Shown here in pieces: positions 23,011-34,212 of a DNA stretch of 64,000 nucleotides. Position numbers and translations under genes: made by a program. The notes beneath the pieces are model-generated. The model was not told where the DNA came from and did no database searches. It saw only the letters and a list, made by a program, of their open reading frames with translations. Origin of the DNA: Culex pipiens pallens. Its lineage: Eukaryota > Arthropoda > Insecta > Diptera > Culicidae. The first letter of the stretch is position 1. The number at the start of each line of letters is the position of its first letter. The stretch spans positions 73,743,975-73,807,974 of the forward strand of contig NC_068938.1 of NCBI RefSeq assembly GCF_016801865.2, given 5' to 3'.

Positions 23011-23793
23011 TTTGTAAATTTTGAAAATACCATTTTTTTTTGTTTTCTGCATTCTGAGTTGAAAGACTCGAGTTTTGTTGCTACTTTAAGTGCATTTTCA
23101 ACAGTAAACATTTTATATAATTTTAATTGTATTTTATACTTATAAAAAAGCCTTTTGAACAGTACTATGTAGTAAATTTTCGATTAAATTAAATTATGTT
23201 TATATTTATGTTCCTGGTTTCTGTTTGCTTAAGAAAACATCAAATAAATTCATTAAAATCCAATAATTCCATTAACAATCACAAACCTGCCAAAATTTCA
23301 GTTGAACAAGCTAAATCAGAGCAGACACGTGATATTTGAACACAACAATTATGTAATAATCTATTTGTTCTTGTAAAAATCATACTTTAAAACGGTTTTA
23401 TGCTTTTTATTTCTGGATAAATCCCATATCTTCAAAAGCTCAGTTAAAACGAAATTTTCAAAATGTTTAGCGGTTTGCAATCTTCTAAAAAGTTGTTTTT
23501 TGTCTTATTTTGCACATTTTGATGAGCAAATGACACATGGAACACATCATTTGATAAGTTTTCTGAACTGTTAGTATAAAGTTTTCAATAAATATTAAAG
23601 GATTTTAAAACAAAAAACTTAAAATAAAGATATCTCAGAAATTTCCCGATGAAACATTTCGCTCTTAGAAGCATTTGAAAGCTGAGAAAATTTCCTATAA
23701 GACACATTTGAAAATAGCGATGACTATTTTTTCCTGAAATGTTTGTTCTAGATTTTTAATAACATGAATTCTTTTTTTTTTGCTTATACTTAC
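23011..23793. other. AT-rich intron DNA after coding exon 2
   Basis: Lies downstream (minus sense) of the 82-nt exon, starting with its donor GTAAGT at 23793-23788. No further exon was recognised here. Confidence 0.5.
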
Positions 23794-23875
23794 ATTTCTT
23801 ATGTCATTCACTTTGGTAAACTGACGACCAAACTCCCATAAATCGACACCAAAACGAATTGCCCAATTTCGAACT
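23794..23875 (-). CDS. Coding exon 2 of a probable calcium-channel alpha-2/delta subunit
   Basis: An 82-nt exon on the minus strand, bounded by TTTACAG before 23875 and GTAAGTATA after 23794. It encodes VRNWAIRFGVDLWEFG followed by RQFTKVNDIRN, completing a split Glu codon with exon 1 and ending in phase 0. The W-A-x-x-F/L-G pattern just after the signal peptide resembles the N-terminal alpha-2 region of alpha-2/delta proteins, which precedes their VWA_N and VWA domains. Those proteins are extracellular, membrane-anchored auxiliary subunits that raise surface expression of voltage-gated calcium channels. What is seen: exon boundaries, phase and pattern. What is inferred: the family. It could be another secreted protein. 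Exon 3 would lie below 23793 and was not found. Confidence 0.65.
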
Positions 23876-24049
23876 CTGTAAATATAGAAATAAATCATAT
23901 GTTAGTGGTTTTTATTTATTTTGTTTTTATGGTTTTACAACTCAATGAACTAGCTTGTTTATTTAATGCATTGATACTTTAAAATGATTATCTTAAAATT
24001 AATTTAAAAACAAAATCCTTGTAAGTTTTGATCTTGTTATGAATTAACC

Positions 24050-24960
24050 CATTGTTACAACCTGAAAGCGTGAACGAAACTAATTTCTTACCATACAGCC
24101 CGCCGTCAGAAGATGAATTTACTGCGATCGAATCGGTAAAAATCGCGAAACTATCCCCCACGTGGCACCCGATAACGGAGAGTGTACTTGCTACACCATC
24201 TCGCCCGATTGCAGCCTCCTCCCAAGGAGAAAAACATTTTACCAAACAAGAATTTCCAATATATCTTCCAAATGGCGAACACATGAATCTCACGTCGATG
24301 ACGACGACGACGACGACGTTGGTGGCGACGCATTCCGGAGCCAATGCCATCGTCGTCGTCGTCCTCAAAATCGTCCCCGTAGAGTTATCCGCGTAATCTT
24401 GACGTGGAGGGGTGGGTGTGTGGCGAAGGATGTGTTTCATAGCGATTTCGCGCGCTTCCATGCCCAGCATCTGCTATCTTGTTTCTTTTTTTTTTCTTTT
24501 ATTCTCTCTCTCTTGAAGCAGTATCTAATAGGACCATCTTTCTCGCAGCGAAATCGGGGACTGAGGGGAGGAAGTCTAGTGCCATCCTTGTGCCATCATG
24601 GACTAAGATGGGTTAAGCCAGTTCGTTGGCATGGCAGAATGTAGGGCTTAGGTGTTGTACGACAAATTCTTGAGAAAAATCGATACACATTTTAGACATA
24701 TTGTCTCTTGACGGATTCTACGCGCTGCTAGTTTCCTGAGTTGTGGAAGAAAATGTAAACATCTTGGAATTCTATCGTCTGGAAATTCCGCATCAAAAGT
24801 CTTTGAATCCTTAAAATTTTACATTTTTAGCAAATTTAGCTAAATTGATAGCTCTTCCTCGCAGTAAATATCTAAAGAAAAAGTATTCGATTCACCACCT
24901 TGGAGCTAGAAATGTGACGGAAACAATCAATATCATGTTGGCTGGCGTGGCCCCATAAGC
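24050..24960. other. Low-repeat intronic island with (GAC)n
   Basis: Balanced composition, no copy elsewhere in the window, and a GACGAC run at about 24296-24318 with the complementary GTCGTC run at 24350-24362. Overlapping frames on both strands (up to 160 codons) lack recognisable domains and follow the trinucleotide runs. Confidence 0.4.
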
Positions 24961-26630
24961 TGTTCCAAACAGTAACAGTAATAGCAATTCAACAAGAAAC
25001 AACATCTACACAGCTGGGAACCAAGCAAAGGAATGATATGTCAGGAGAGAGTTTGAACGTTCAAAGTGCGACACGAAGGGGTGGTGCAACTTTCTGAAAA
25101 CATTCGTAACAAGTGATTTTAATACAGTTATTCTAAAAATGATTCCATTTTTGCAAAGTCAGCTTGAATTAAAAAAAACTATTTCTTTATAATAATGTCA
25201 CTGGATCATATATGAGCAAAATTAGTTAACACAAATTCATTGGTATTGAAGTATGTAGTTTGTATGGAAAAACTCGAAACAAACTGTGAAAAACTGAACA
25301 AATTAATCGTTTTGATTTATTTATTTTTTTTCAGCTACCAGTTAAGGTATCAATGGTATCAGTTCTCAACCTATACAGCTATAATTTGACACAAAATGCT
25401 TAAATTAGCTAAAAAAATGATAATAAATAGTTATGCAAGGAACATCTTTGTTTTTTTTCAAATCAATCAAATATTAATGGAAAATTTACAATTATAATAA
25501 ACTTCATTCAAAATTTGTTAGTTTCTTATTCAAACTATAAGAGTTTAGAAAAGGTTTAAAAAAGTGCGAAATAATGTTTTATAACACAAAAGAAGCCATC
25601 TGCTTTAAAAAAATGATTTGTATTGAAACTATTTTTAATAGAAATTAATGTTCTAAATTATTCAATAATATCTTGTCATTCTTTTAATGAAATAAACTGA
25701 TCGATTGCAAAAGCTGACTTTTTTTCAACAATTTTATTTATTTTTTTTTTAATTATTTTTATTGAAAAAAAAACAATTATGAATGAGATACTAGCTAAAC
25801 TGGTTTTCCACAAAGTTTTTGTCATCTGTTTGTAAGGTCAGATCAGTTACGATCAAATTTTAAAAAAAAATCTCGATTTTGCTTTCAACGGCAAGTGGTT
25901 GACAAAATCATAGCAAAATGAAACTAGAGAGAATTTAGAACTTCAACGCTCAATACAAAAAATATCATAAAGAATAATAAATTAAGAAAAAGATTTTATA
26001 AACTTTAACTGATTTCACATAACCGCATAGTAGAGTTTTACAATGTTTTATGTTATTGGGACCAACTTATCATGAAGTTTTAAAAAATAAAATAAATAGG
26101 CTCTTTTTCCCACGGATTCCGAAAAAGGGACCATCCACAAATCACGTGGACATTTTTTTGGAAATCTCATATATTTCTAAGAGATTTGAACAGGTGTCCT
26201 AATTATGACAATAAATCGACAAATAGGTAAACAAAATATTTAAATTTAAAAATCATAAAATTTAATATTACAGAAAATTCACTAAATTTACTAAAAACAT
26301 GATTTTCGATCACTCCTGAAAGTTTCACGAAGATATTTCATGACTGAACTGAGTAAGAGACGATTTAAGTACACTATTCAGCCATGCGCAAAGTGAGATG
26401 TCAAACTTGTGAACGTTTTTCTCTACACGAAGAGTTGATAAACAATTTAGGTTTTTTTACATGGAAATCATAAAAATAATATAACCTATTTTTAAATTAA
26501 GGTTTTGAAAATCGGCCTTCGTCATGCACACAGGACCGGTATAACGAGTCCTCTCCAACATTTTGAGCCGATTTGGTCGAAGCAGTGTTGAGATATCGTG
26601 GCACCCGTTTTTTGAAACTACTAACTTAAC
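24961..26630. other. AT-rich intronic DNA with a MITE end
   Basis: Largely featureless. At 26125-26155 is AGGGACCATCCACAAATCAC, the end of the family intact at 53633-53798, without a visible partner. Confidence 0.4.
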
Positions 26631-26633
26631 ATA

Positions 26634-27765
26634 GCTGGGTGATTCTCCGCCAACTCACACAGCAGTTACCCCGACCCCTCTTCGATTTGCGTGAAACTTT
26701 GTCCTAATGGGTAACTTTTGTCCCTGATCACGAATCCGAGGTCCGTTTTTTGATATCTCGTGACGGAGGGGCGGTACGACCCCTTCCATTTTTGAACATG
26801 CGAAAAAAGAGGTGTTTTTCAACAATTTGCAGCCTGAAATGGTGATGAGATAGAAATTAGAAATAGAAAAAAAGAGAAACGCAAAAAGTAACTTTTTCAA
26901 AACTTTTTTTCGTAAAATCGCGATAACTCGTGATGTTCATAAGAAAACCCCTTTAAAAACTTCATCATCCCGGTACGAGAATCGAACTCACGACCTCTGG
27001 ATTGGAAACCCAGCGGCGTGCTCGAAACCCATCCCCTACCGGTCAGTATTCCCAGTGAGTAGAATTACTCTTTGAAGGGATCTGACTTTGCCGAGCCAGA
27101 CAGGAATCGAACCCATCACCTTCCGCTTACAAGGCGAAACCCGTAACCTCACGGCCACGGAAGCTCGGCAAAAAAAAACCCTTATGTCTATATATCAAAA
27201 TTTTTGTAATTGTCTGCAACTACTTTGTAGAACATTGTTACACTCTAAAAAATAACCCTGCAAAGTTAGAAAAAAACACGAAATTTTAGAATGAAAAATT
27301 TTGTTCTAAATGAAAAAATGACCCTTCTGGGACAATGTAGATTCGAAAAGTACATTAAATTTCCCATAAAATGACATGTTCCAAAATTTTTTACAGTTGA
27401 GTAACGGAAAATAAGAGAATTTTTAAAACTTTTTTAGTGTTTTTTTTTCGATGAAAAATACGTTTATTCGGAATTCTGAGTACGCCATCAAATCGGGCGT
27501 CTAATTTTACATAAAAGTCCCCTTGACACCAAATTTCTATCTCATCGCCGTTTCAGGCTGCAAATTGTTGAAAAACACCTCTTTTTTCGCATGTTCAAAA
27601 ATGGAAGGGGTCGTACCGCCCCTCCGTCACGAGATATCAAAAAACGGACCTCGGTTTCGTGATCAGGGACAAAAGTTACCCCTTAGGACAAAGTTTCACG
27701 CAAATCGAAGAGGGGTCGGGGCAACTTTTCCCGATTTCGTGTGAGTTGGTAGAGAATTACCCAGC
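26634..27765. mobile_element. TA-flanked foldback element carrying a SINE
   Basis: Outer ends GCTGGGTGATTCTCC and GAGAATTACCCAGC are inverted, with TA outside each (26632-26633, 27766-27767). Arms of about 250-300 bp include AAGTTTCACGCAAATCGAAG. A partial second copy is at 40090-40800. The element is interrupted at about 26954-27172 by a SINE. Confidence 0.8.
26957..27172 (-). mobile_element. SINE with two tRNA-like units in tandem
   Basis: On the minus strand, 27169-27090 folds as a Thr-type tRNA: acceptor GCCGAGC/GCTCGGC, anticodon stem TTCGC/GCGGA, loop CTTGTAA (TGT). About 47 nt further, 27042-26970 folds as a second unit with anticodon stem CTGGG/TCCAG and loop TTTCCAA (TCC, Gly type). 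Flanks show an approximate AAGGGGTTTT duplication, and the paralogue at about 40248 lacks the insertion. Same orientation for both units distinguishes it from the opposed-head SINE at 11546. Confidence 0.75.
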
Positions 27766-27767
27766 TA

Positions 27768-29390
27768 TATATCGGCAATGGTACATCCAAACGTCTTCAT
27801 ATTTATTTTGTTAATACATTTAAATGCCCTGCAAAATGATTATGAAAAAATTTAAATGTGTGCTCACACCAACCTCGGACATTTTTGACGCTTTACATGC
27901 ATGTAACCCCTTAAATAATGACATTTAACAAAAAAAGGTCACCACAGCTGTATATTTAAACTAAAACTGTATTCAATTGATTCACTTTCATATCTCACAC
28001 TCACAGGGCCGATTGAAAAAAATTAGGGTATGAAATTCTGTATATTGAAAAAGGATTTTATAAAAAACGATTTTTTGTATCACTGTTAAAACTAAAAGGT
28101 GAATTAAAAAAATAGTGTTTTTGAGAAAATATCGAAAATCTGACCAAAAGAACATTTTTTAAAAGCAAAATCGAATTAGCAATGGAAAAGTAGTTCCCAT
28201 TTTTTTCATAATATTTGCTTTTTTCATGTCAAAAATACTTATGGTCCATTTATGACCCACAAATCTTTTTTTTAAGCTATCTAATAATTTTCGAATGGTC
28301 CTCAGGATCATTTCCCCATTGTTAGCTTAATATTGAGTAATTCCAGCTCAAATCAAGAATTTTTCTGATACTTGTATACCCAACCCGCTCCGATCTCAAT
28401 TAAATTTTTAGACATGTTATCCTAGGCCTATATAAGTCATTTTTGTGAATATGAAGCCAATTGTTCGCAAAAATTACATTTGAAAAGGGTGTAAGTTATT
28501 TAAATACCTATCTTTTTATTTTGTAATTTAAACATTACAGTATTTCAAAGCCGTTGTATCGTATCAAAAAGTGGTCAACGCCAAACTTATAGAAAATTGG
28601 GCGGGCTTTCCGAAAAAAATACACTGAAAGAAAAATACACGCCAGTTCTATAAGATTTTTAAATTTTTTAGTTTAAAAGTTTGATTTTAAGGTGATGTTG
28701 CGATTTTTTCGCTCAAATTTTTTGAGGAAATAGTCTAAATAATACAAAAAGACTCAAGAAAAATGTCTCTCCTAAAAAAAATACAAAAATCATTTACTTA
28801 AACTGTTTTTTTAAGTGGTGTGAACGTCAAAATTTGTAGAAACCGAAAGTAGGAATCGATTCTTCAGTCAATTTTACATAAAAGTCTCCATATTTCCCAT
28901 TGTCCTATATCCAATCCTCGTGAAGATACAGCAGTTTTAAATATCAAATTGTTGAAAAAATAGGGTTTTTGGTGGTTTTTGGCAATTTCTATATGACAGA
29001 CTTGATTTTGCAGTTTCGAAAATATTTTTACCGGAAAGCTTGTCCAATTTCCCATAAGTTTGTCTCTGACAGCTTTTGAAGTTGACTCGTTTTAATATTT
29101 ACGTAAGCTAATTTACTTTTCAGGTTTCCACCACACTAAAAAAGATATACTATTTTCAGTTATGAACAATGCTTATATCTGTAAGCCCATACATCCAATT
29201 GAAATGCTGTCAAAGCCATACTTATCGGAATTCTGTCATTGTCTGTCAGAAAAAATGTGTAATTTTACCTCTAAAAAGGTGTAAATTTGTCACTTTTCTG
29301 GGGTAAAGTCACTTTTTCAGTCTAAATTGAGGTAAAATTACATCATAAAAGAGGTTAGCTTCAAAATTAACACATTTTTTACTGTGCAAG
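27768..29390. repeat. Decayed copies of a multi-copy repeat
   Basis: 28340-28640 and 28640-29100 share phrases with 45900-46660 and 48680-48960 (for example ATGTTATCCTA-GCCTATATAAG and AAGTGGTCAA). They appear as diverged, partly inverted pieces of one family. A trace of A-rich element ends with CACTAAAAAAG is near 29133. No gene. Confidence 0.45.
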
Positions 29391-29799
29391 CTTCCACAAC
29401 AACCAGGACCCAAGTGCCATTAACTCCAGGAGCCAGCATTTCAGTGTTTCCAGTCCGCCTGATTGGCCCACTAGTAGAGCGCGTCTGAAAATCTCCAAGC
29501 GGAGTCAACAGCGCCTTGTAAAGGCATCTGCTAAGTCCTCTTTTCCAAGCCCCAGGGCAGACTCACACAGAATCTCTCCCGACGACGTCAAAATTTATGC
29601 AGGTATTTAAACCGAAAGAATTTCAACATATATTCGCCACTTTTCCACGACCCTGCCGAAGGACATGGACTTTTTTACTCCAGGATTGCACAGTGGGTCA
29701 TTTCAAAAAAACTTATTCATTTTGATTTTGAAGTTCATATAAAAACTTTTATTTCAAATTAAGCAACAATATGAATCGAATCCGTTACTCAACTGTTTT
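29391..29799. other. Non-coding DNA, no recognised feature
   Basis: Moderate GC. Contains one CACAGTGGGTCATTTC phrase at 29691, resembling the ends of the CACAGTG elements but with no partner found. Confidence 0.35.
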
Positions 29800-30060
29800 G
29801 TCTGCCTGTGTGGATCAATCGGACCGCGCACTGGACTCACAATCCAGAGGTTGCCGGTTCGAATCCCGGGGCGGACGCAAAAAATTCTAAGTGTAAATAT
29901 AGGTATTCGGTGCCCTCTCCCCGTGCCCATACCTTCACACTTAGGAGACCCGGGAGGCGGAGTCTTGTCGCAAAAAGAACGATACACGCCTGTGGATCCG
30001 TTGACGAAACCGCAAGGTTTAAGAGGGCCACATTATAAGGTGTTACGTCGATTCCGTTCC
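29800..30060 (+). mobile_element. tRNA-Val-like SINE
   Basis: 29800-29876 folds as a tRNA: acceptor GTCTGCC/GGCGGAC (one G-T pair), anticodon stem CTGGA/TCCAG, loop CTCACAA (anticodon CAC, Val) and B-box GGTTCGAATCC. The following about 180 bp is tRNA-unrelated body. It is followed by non-tRNA sequence and sits in a repeat-rich intron, so a SINE is more likely than a functional tRNA gene. Confidence 0.7.
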
Positions 30061-31061
30061 GTTATGAATCGAAATTGAAAAATAAAAACAACAAAATTGC
30101 AGCTTCTAACCCACCGTGCACCAACCGGCGGCGCCGCGGCCACACGTCGCCACGCGGATTGGCAGATATTACTACATTGTTATCATTTCGTCGGAAAATC
30201 GGAAAACCACGGCCCGGCGAGCAACAATTTTCCGGACCGGGTGTCATTTGGCAGTTATTGGCTAGTGCCACGGCACACACACACACACACCAAACGGTAC
30301 CAAGTTGGCGTGTCATGGACGACCCCTCCCTCGATAAAGGGTGTGGAGCAGCCGAAAGAAAGAATGCTCAATATGGACCAGGGGGGAGTTGGCCTGGTGG
30401 GTGGTTTTCCTCGCCACGTGTGGGGGGTCAGTGCCATTAACGTATTTTAATGGAAATGAGGTAGATTAGTTCGGGACGGTAAGCCGGCATGAAATTCATG
30501 TTGATGTTTTTATTATGCGAAGAAGGGTGAAAGAAACGTTTAGCCGAACGACTAACCGAGCAATTTGAGGTGGTGTGGTGTGTGGTGGAAGGATGACCGC
30601 ATGGAGAAGGGATCTTTATCTTTCTGGTTGTCTAAAAGTCCGAAAGTTGTTCGTGAGGAAAATAAAAATGACAGTAGAGTTTGGATCGCAATTTATTTTT
30701 CAATCAAAGTTTATTTTTAAACAAGTTTTGCTTGTAAATTGCACTCAATTCGTCTTGTCCTTCGAGAAAAATGGGATATTATAGATTTAAAAGATAACCG
30801 AGGAGGCAAAGCATTCATAAACCTTGTTAAACAGGATTTTTGTTAAATTTTGCTTTGTTTGACTCTGAGGATTCAAATAGTCCAAGTGACATTATTCAGC
30901 TTATTTCCCGTTGTACCTATTTGTAAATTTTCCGGGAATTCCCGAAATTTGAGTGAAAGTATACAATTTCTTAACTTTACGGCACCAGTATTTTAAAAAT
31001 TCAATATACTTTTCATATTGAACTAATCAGCTCGTCTGAAAATTTCAAGTAAAGGTTTTGC
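30061..31061. other. Intronic DNA without a gene
   Basis: 30061-30460 is GC-richer with a (CA)n run at 30272-30289. 30600-31061 is AT-rich. Overlapping frames in 30062-30450 on both strands have no recognisable domain. Confidence 0.4.
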
Positions 31062-32606
31062 CTTCCTCACTGAGGTAAGGCTATAATCCTGCTCTAAAAA
31101 TGAACTTCGTATAAAAACGTCGTAAACCCACCTTCATGTATACATATCGACTCAGAATCGAAAACTGAACAAATGTCTGTGTGTATGTGTGTGTGTATGT
31201 GTGTGTGTATGTGTGTGTGTATGTATGTATGTGACCAACAAACTAGCTCATGTTTCTCGGCACTGGCTGAACCGATTTGACCCGAACTTGTTGCATTCGA
31301 CTTGGTTTAGGGTCCCATAGATCGAGTTTTATACAGATTGAAGTTTCGATAAGTAGTTCAAAAGTTATGTATAAAAATGTGTTTTCACATATATTTGGAT
31401 CTCACTTAACTGTATGTAAACTATGTCCGGGTCCATCATCCGACCCATCGTTGGTTAGATTATCAAAAGACCTTTCCAACGAGTCCAAAACATTGAAGAT
31501 CTGGCAACCCTGTCTCGAGATATGGCCCCTTAAGTGATATTGATGTACTTTTTTGAAGCCGGATCTCACTTAAATGTATGTAAACTATGTCCGGGTCCAC
31601 TATCCGACCTATTGTTGGTTAGGTTATCAAAAGACCTTTCCAACGAGTGCAAAACATTGAAGATCTGGCAACCCTGTCTCGAGATATGGCCACTTAAGTG
31701 ATATTGATGTACTTTTTTGAAGCCGGATCTCACTTAAATGTATGTAAACTATGTCCGGGTCCATCATCCGACTTATTGTTGGTTAACTTATCAAAAGAAC
31801 TTTCCAATGAGTCCAAAACATTGAAGATCTGGCAACCCTGTCTCGAGATATGGCCACTTAAGTAATATTGATGTACTTTTTTGAAGCCGGATCTCACTTA
31901 AATGTATGTAAACTATGTCCGGATCCATCATCCGACCTATTGTTGGTTAACTTATCAAAAGAACTTTCCAATGAGTCTAAAACATTGAAGATCTGGCAAC
32001 CCTGTCTCGAGATATGGCCCCTTAAGTGATATTGATATACTTTTTTGAAGCCGGATCTCACTTTAATGTATGTAAACTATGTCCGGGTCCATCATCCAAC
32101 CCATAGTTGATAAGGTTATCAAAAGACCTTTCCAACGAGTCTAAAACATTGAAGATCTGGCAACCCTGTCTCGAGATATGGCCCCTTAAGTGATATTGAT
32201 GTACTTTTTTGAAGCCGGATCTCACTTAAATGTATGTAAACTATGTCCGGATCCACTATCCGACCTATTGTTGGTTAGGTTATCAAAAGACCTTTCCAAC
32301 GAGTGCAAAACATTGAAGATCTGGCAACCCTGTCTCGAGATATGGCCCCTTAAGTGATATTGATGTACTTTTTTGAAGCCGGATCTCACTTAAATGTATG
32401 TAAACTATGTCCGGGTCCATCATCCGACCCATTGTTGGTTAGGTTACCAAAAGACCTTTCGAAGATCTGGCAACCCTGTCTCGAGACATGGCCACTTAAG
32501 TGATAGCGATGTACTTTTTGGAAGCCGGATATAAAAAATAGATGAAACTTGTGTACAGCCATTGTTGTGAGGAAGGCTCCAACCACATAGGTGGATTAAG
32601 TTAGTT
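31062..32606 (+). mobile_element. Minisatellite-bearing element, copy A
   Basis: The left end GCCTTCCTCAC and the right GTGAGGAAGGC (near 32566) are inverted. Next come a conserved leader (CTATCGACTCAGAATCG-type), a GTGTGTAT microsatellite at 31165-31230, then eight 164-bp tandem units, and a tail ATAGGTGGATTAAGTTAG. Copy B (34028-35585) has the same order in the same orientation. No open frame of note. Confidence 0.75.
31397..32544 (+). repeat. 164-bp tandem array, eight units
   Basis: Units start at GGATCTCACTTAAATG (31397, 31561, 31725, 31889, 32053, 32217, 32381): seven starts exactly 164 bp apart, then a last start at 32527 after a unit shortened by 18 bp. Unit landmarks are CTATGTCCGG, CCTTTCCAACGAG and TGTCTCGAGATATGG. 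Identity between units is high. Confidence 0.95.
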
Positions 32607-34020
32607 TTTTAATATATTAATGATTTCTGAAGTATTCAAAACTGGAAAAAGATCTTGCTAATTTGTTGGGCATCGAAATTTACGATATTATGGATTGAAA
32701 ATAATTTATTAGAATTTTGGTTAATTATTGAAAATCAAATTATTGAAAAGCAAATTTGTGTATATCATTTAAATAATAAGTTATAACCAACTCCCGCCGA
32801 GATCAAAATTGAAGATTTGAAGAAATGTTTATTTTTACTGAGTTTTTTTAACTATAAAAACAGTACCATAAATTAAAACCAAATAAAAATTTAAAAAACT
32901 ACTTCTTGGTATATAAAAGGCGCCCAAAATATGCAGTTATATACCAAAAACTCCATCAACGTATTTGAAAATTTATTAAAGAGCAATTCTCTACGAAATC
33001 GGTCTTTTTTTTAGAATTTTATTTTTTGTAACTGTAACTTTTGTGGTGCTTTCCGTATGCACAAGAAAGCCATTTTGCATAACTAGTTGGTCCATAGAAT
33101 TTTCCTAACAAATTTGGCAGCTGTCCAAGTGTCCATACAAAAATAATGTATGAAAATTCAAAAATCTGTATCTTTTGAAGGAATTTTTTGATCGATTTGG
33201 AGTGATTTTTTTAATCAATACAGATTTTTTCAAAAAGCGAAATATTGGTCTCAAAAATTTTCGATGCAAAATCAAATTTGCAATCAAAAAGTACTTCAGT
33301 GAAATTTTGACAAAGTGCACCGTTTTCAGGCTAAAGCCACTTTAATGTAACTTTTTTGAAAAATAGTCGCAGTTTTTCATTTTTTCAAATCAGTGCATGT
33401 TTGCCCACTTTTGAAAAAAATATTTTGAATAGCTGAGAAAAATCTCCACATTATTTTTTTTTTTAATTTGTTGGTACGACCCTAAGTTGCTGAGATATTG
33501 CAGGCAAAGGTTTAAAAACAGGAAAATTGATGTTTTTTAAGTCTCACCCCAAACAAACATCAATTTTCATGTTTTTAAACCTTTTCATGGCAATTTCTCA
33601 GCAACTAAAGGTCGTATCAATAAAGTTCAAAAAAGCAAAATATAGGGAATTTTCTCAGCTATTCAAAATCATTTTTTTTTAAGTGGGCAAACATGGGCAC
33701 TAATCTTTAAAAATAAATAACTACGACTATATAAAAAATACATAAAAATCGTTATAACTTGAGAACCGTGCACTCAATCAAAATTTCACCAAGTACTTTT
33801 TGATTGCAAAATCGATTTACATCGAAAAATAAGGTTGAAAATTTTTTGCGACCAATATTTCAATTTTCTGAAAAATACAATTTTGAATCAAAAATTCATA
33901 ACTCGGTCAAATATTTTTCACCCGTTCTAGAAAATTCTGAAAAGTTGGCATTTGATGTCACATATTAGAAAATAAAAAAAATTAAAAATACAAAAATGTA
34001 AACTGCAAAAATTCAATTCA
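32607..34020. repeat. Decayed copy of the 2050-3335 foldback family
   Basis: 32985-33340 matches the family arm (GAGCAATTCTCTACGAAATC, TCTGTATCTTTTGAAGG). 33480-33990 is a partly inverted continuation with CTCAGCAACTAAAGG-type phrases. 32607-32985 is AT-rich and unrecognised. Confidence 0.5.
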
Positions 34021-34027
34021 ATTTGTG

Positions 34028-34176
34028 TTTTGCCTTCCTAACTGAGGTAAGGCTATAATCCTGCTCGAAAATTGAACTTTTGAAAAACAGCTCGTAGACC
34101 TATATTCATGTATACCTATCGACTCAGAATCGAAAACTGAACAAATGTCTGTGTGTATGTGTGTGTGTGTGTGTGT

Positions 34177-34212
<36 letters not shown>

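Noticed and set aside
24052..24644. 160-codon frames on both strands near 24.1-24.6 kb
   Set aside because: Openness on both strands comes from GAC/GTC runs and balanced composition; no domain or splice context supports coding.
29691..29706. Third CACAGTG element
   Set aside because: Only one CACAGTGGGTCATTTC phrase was found, with no inverted partner or duplication.
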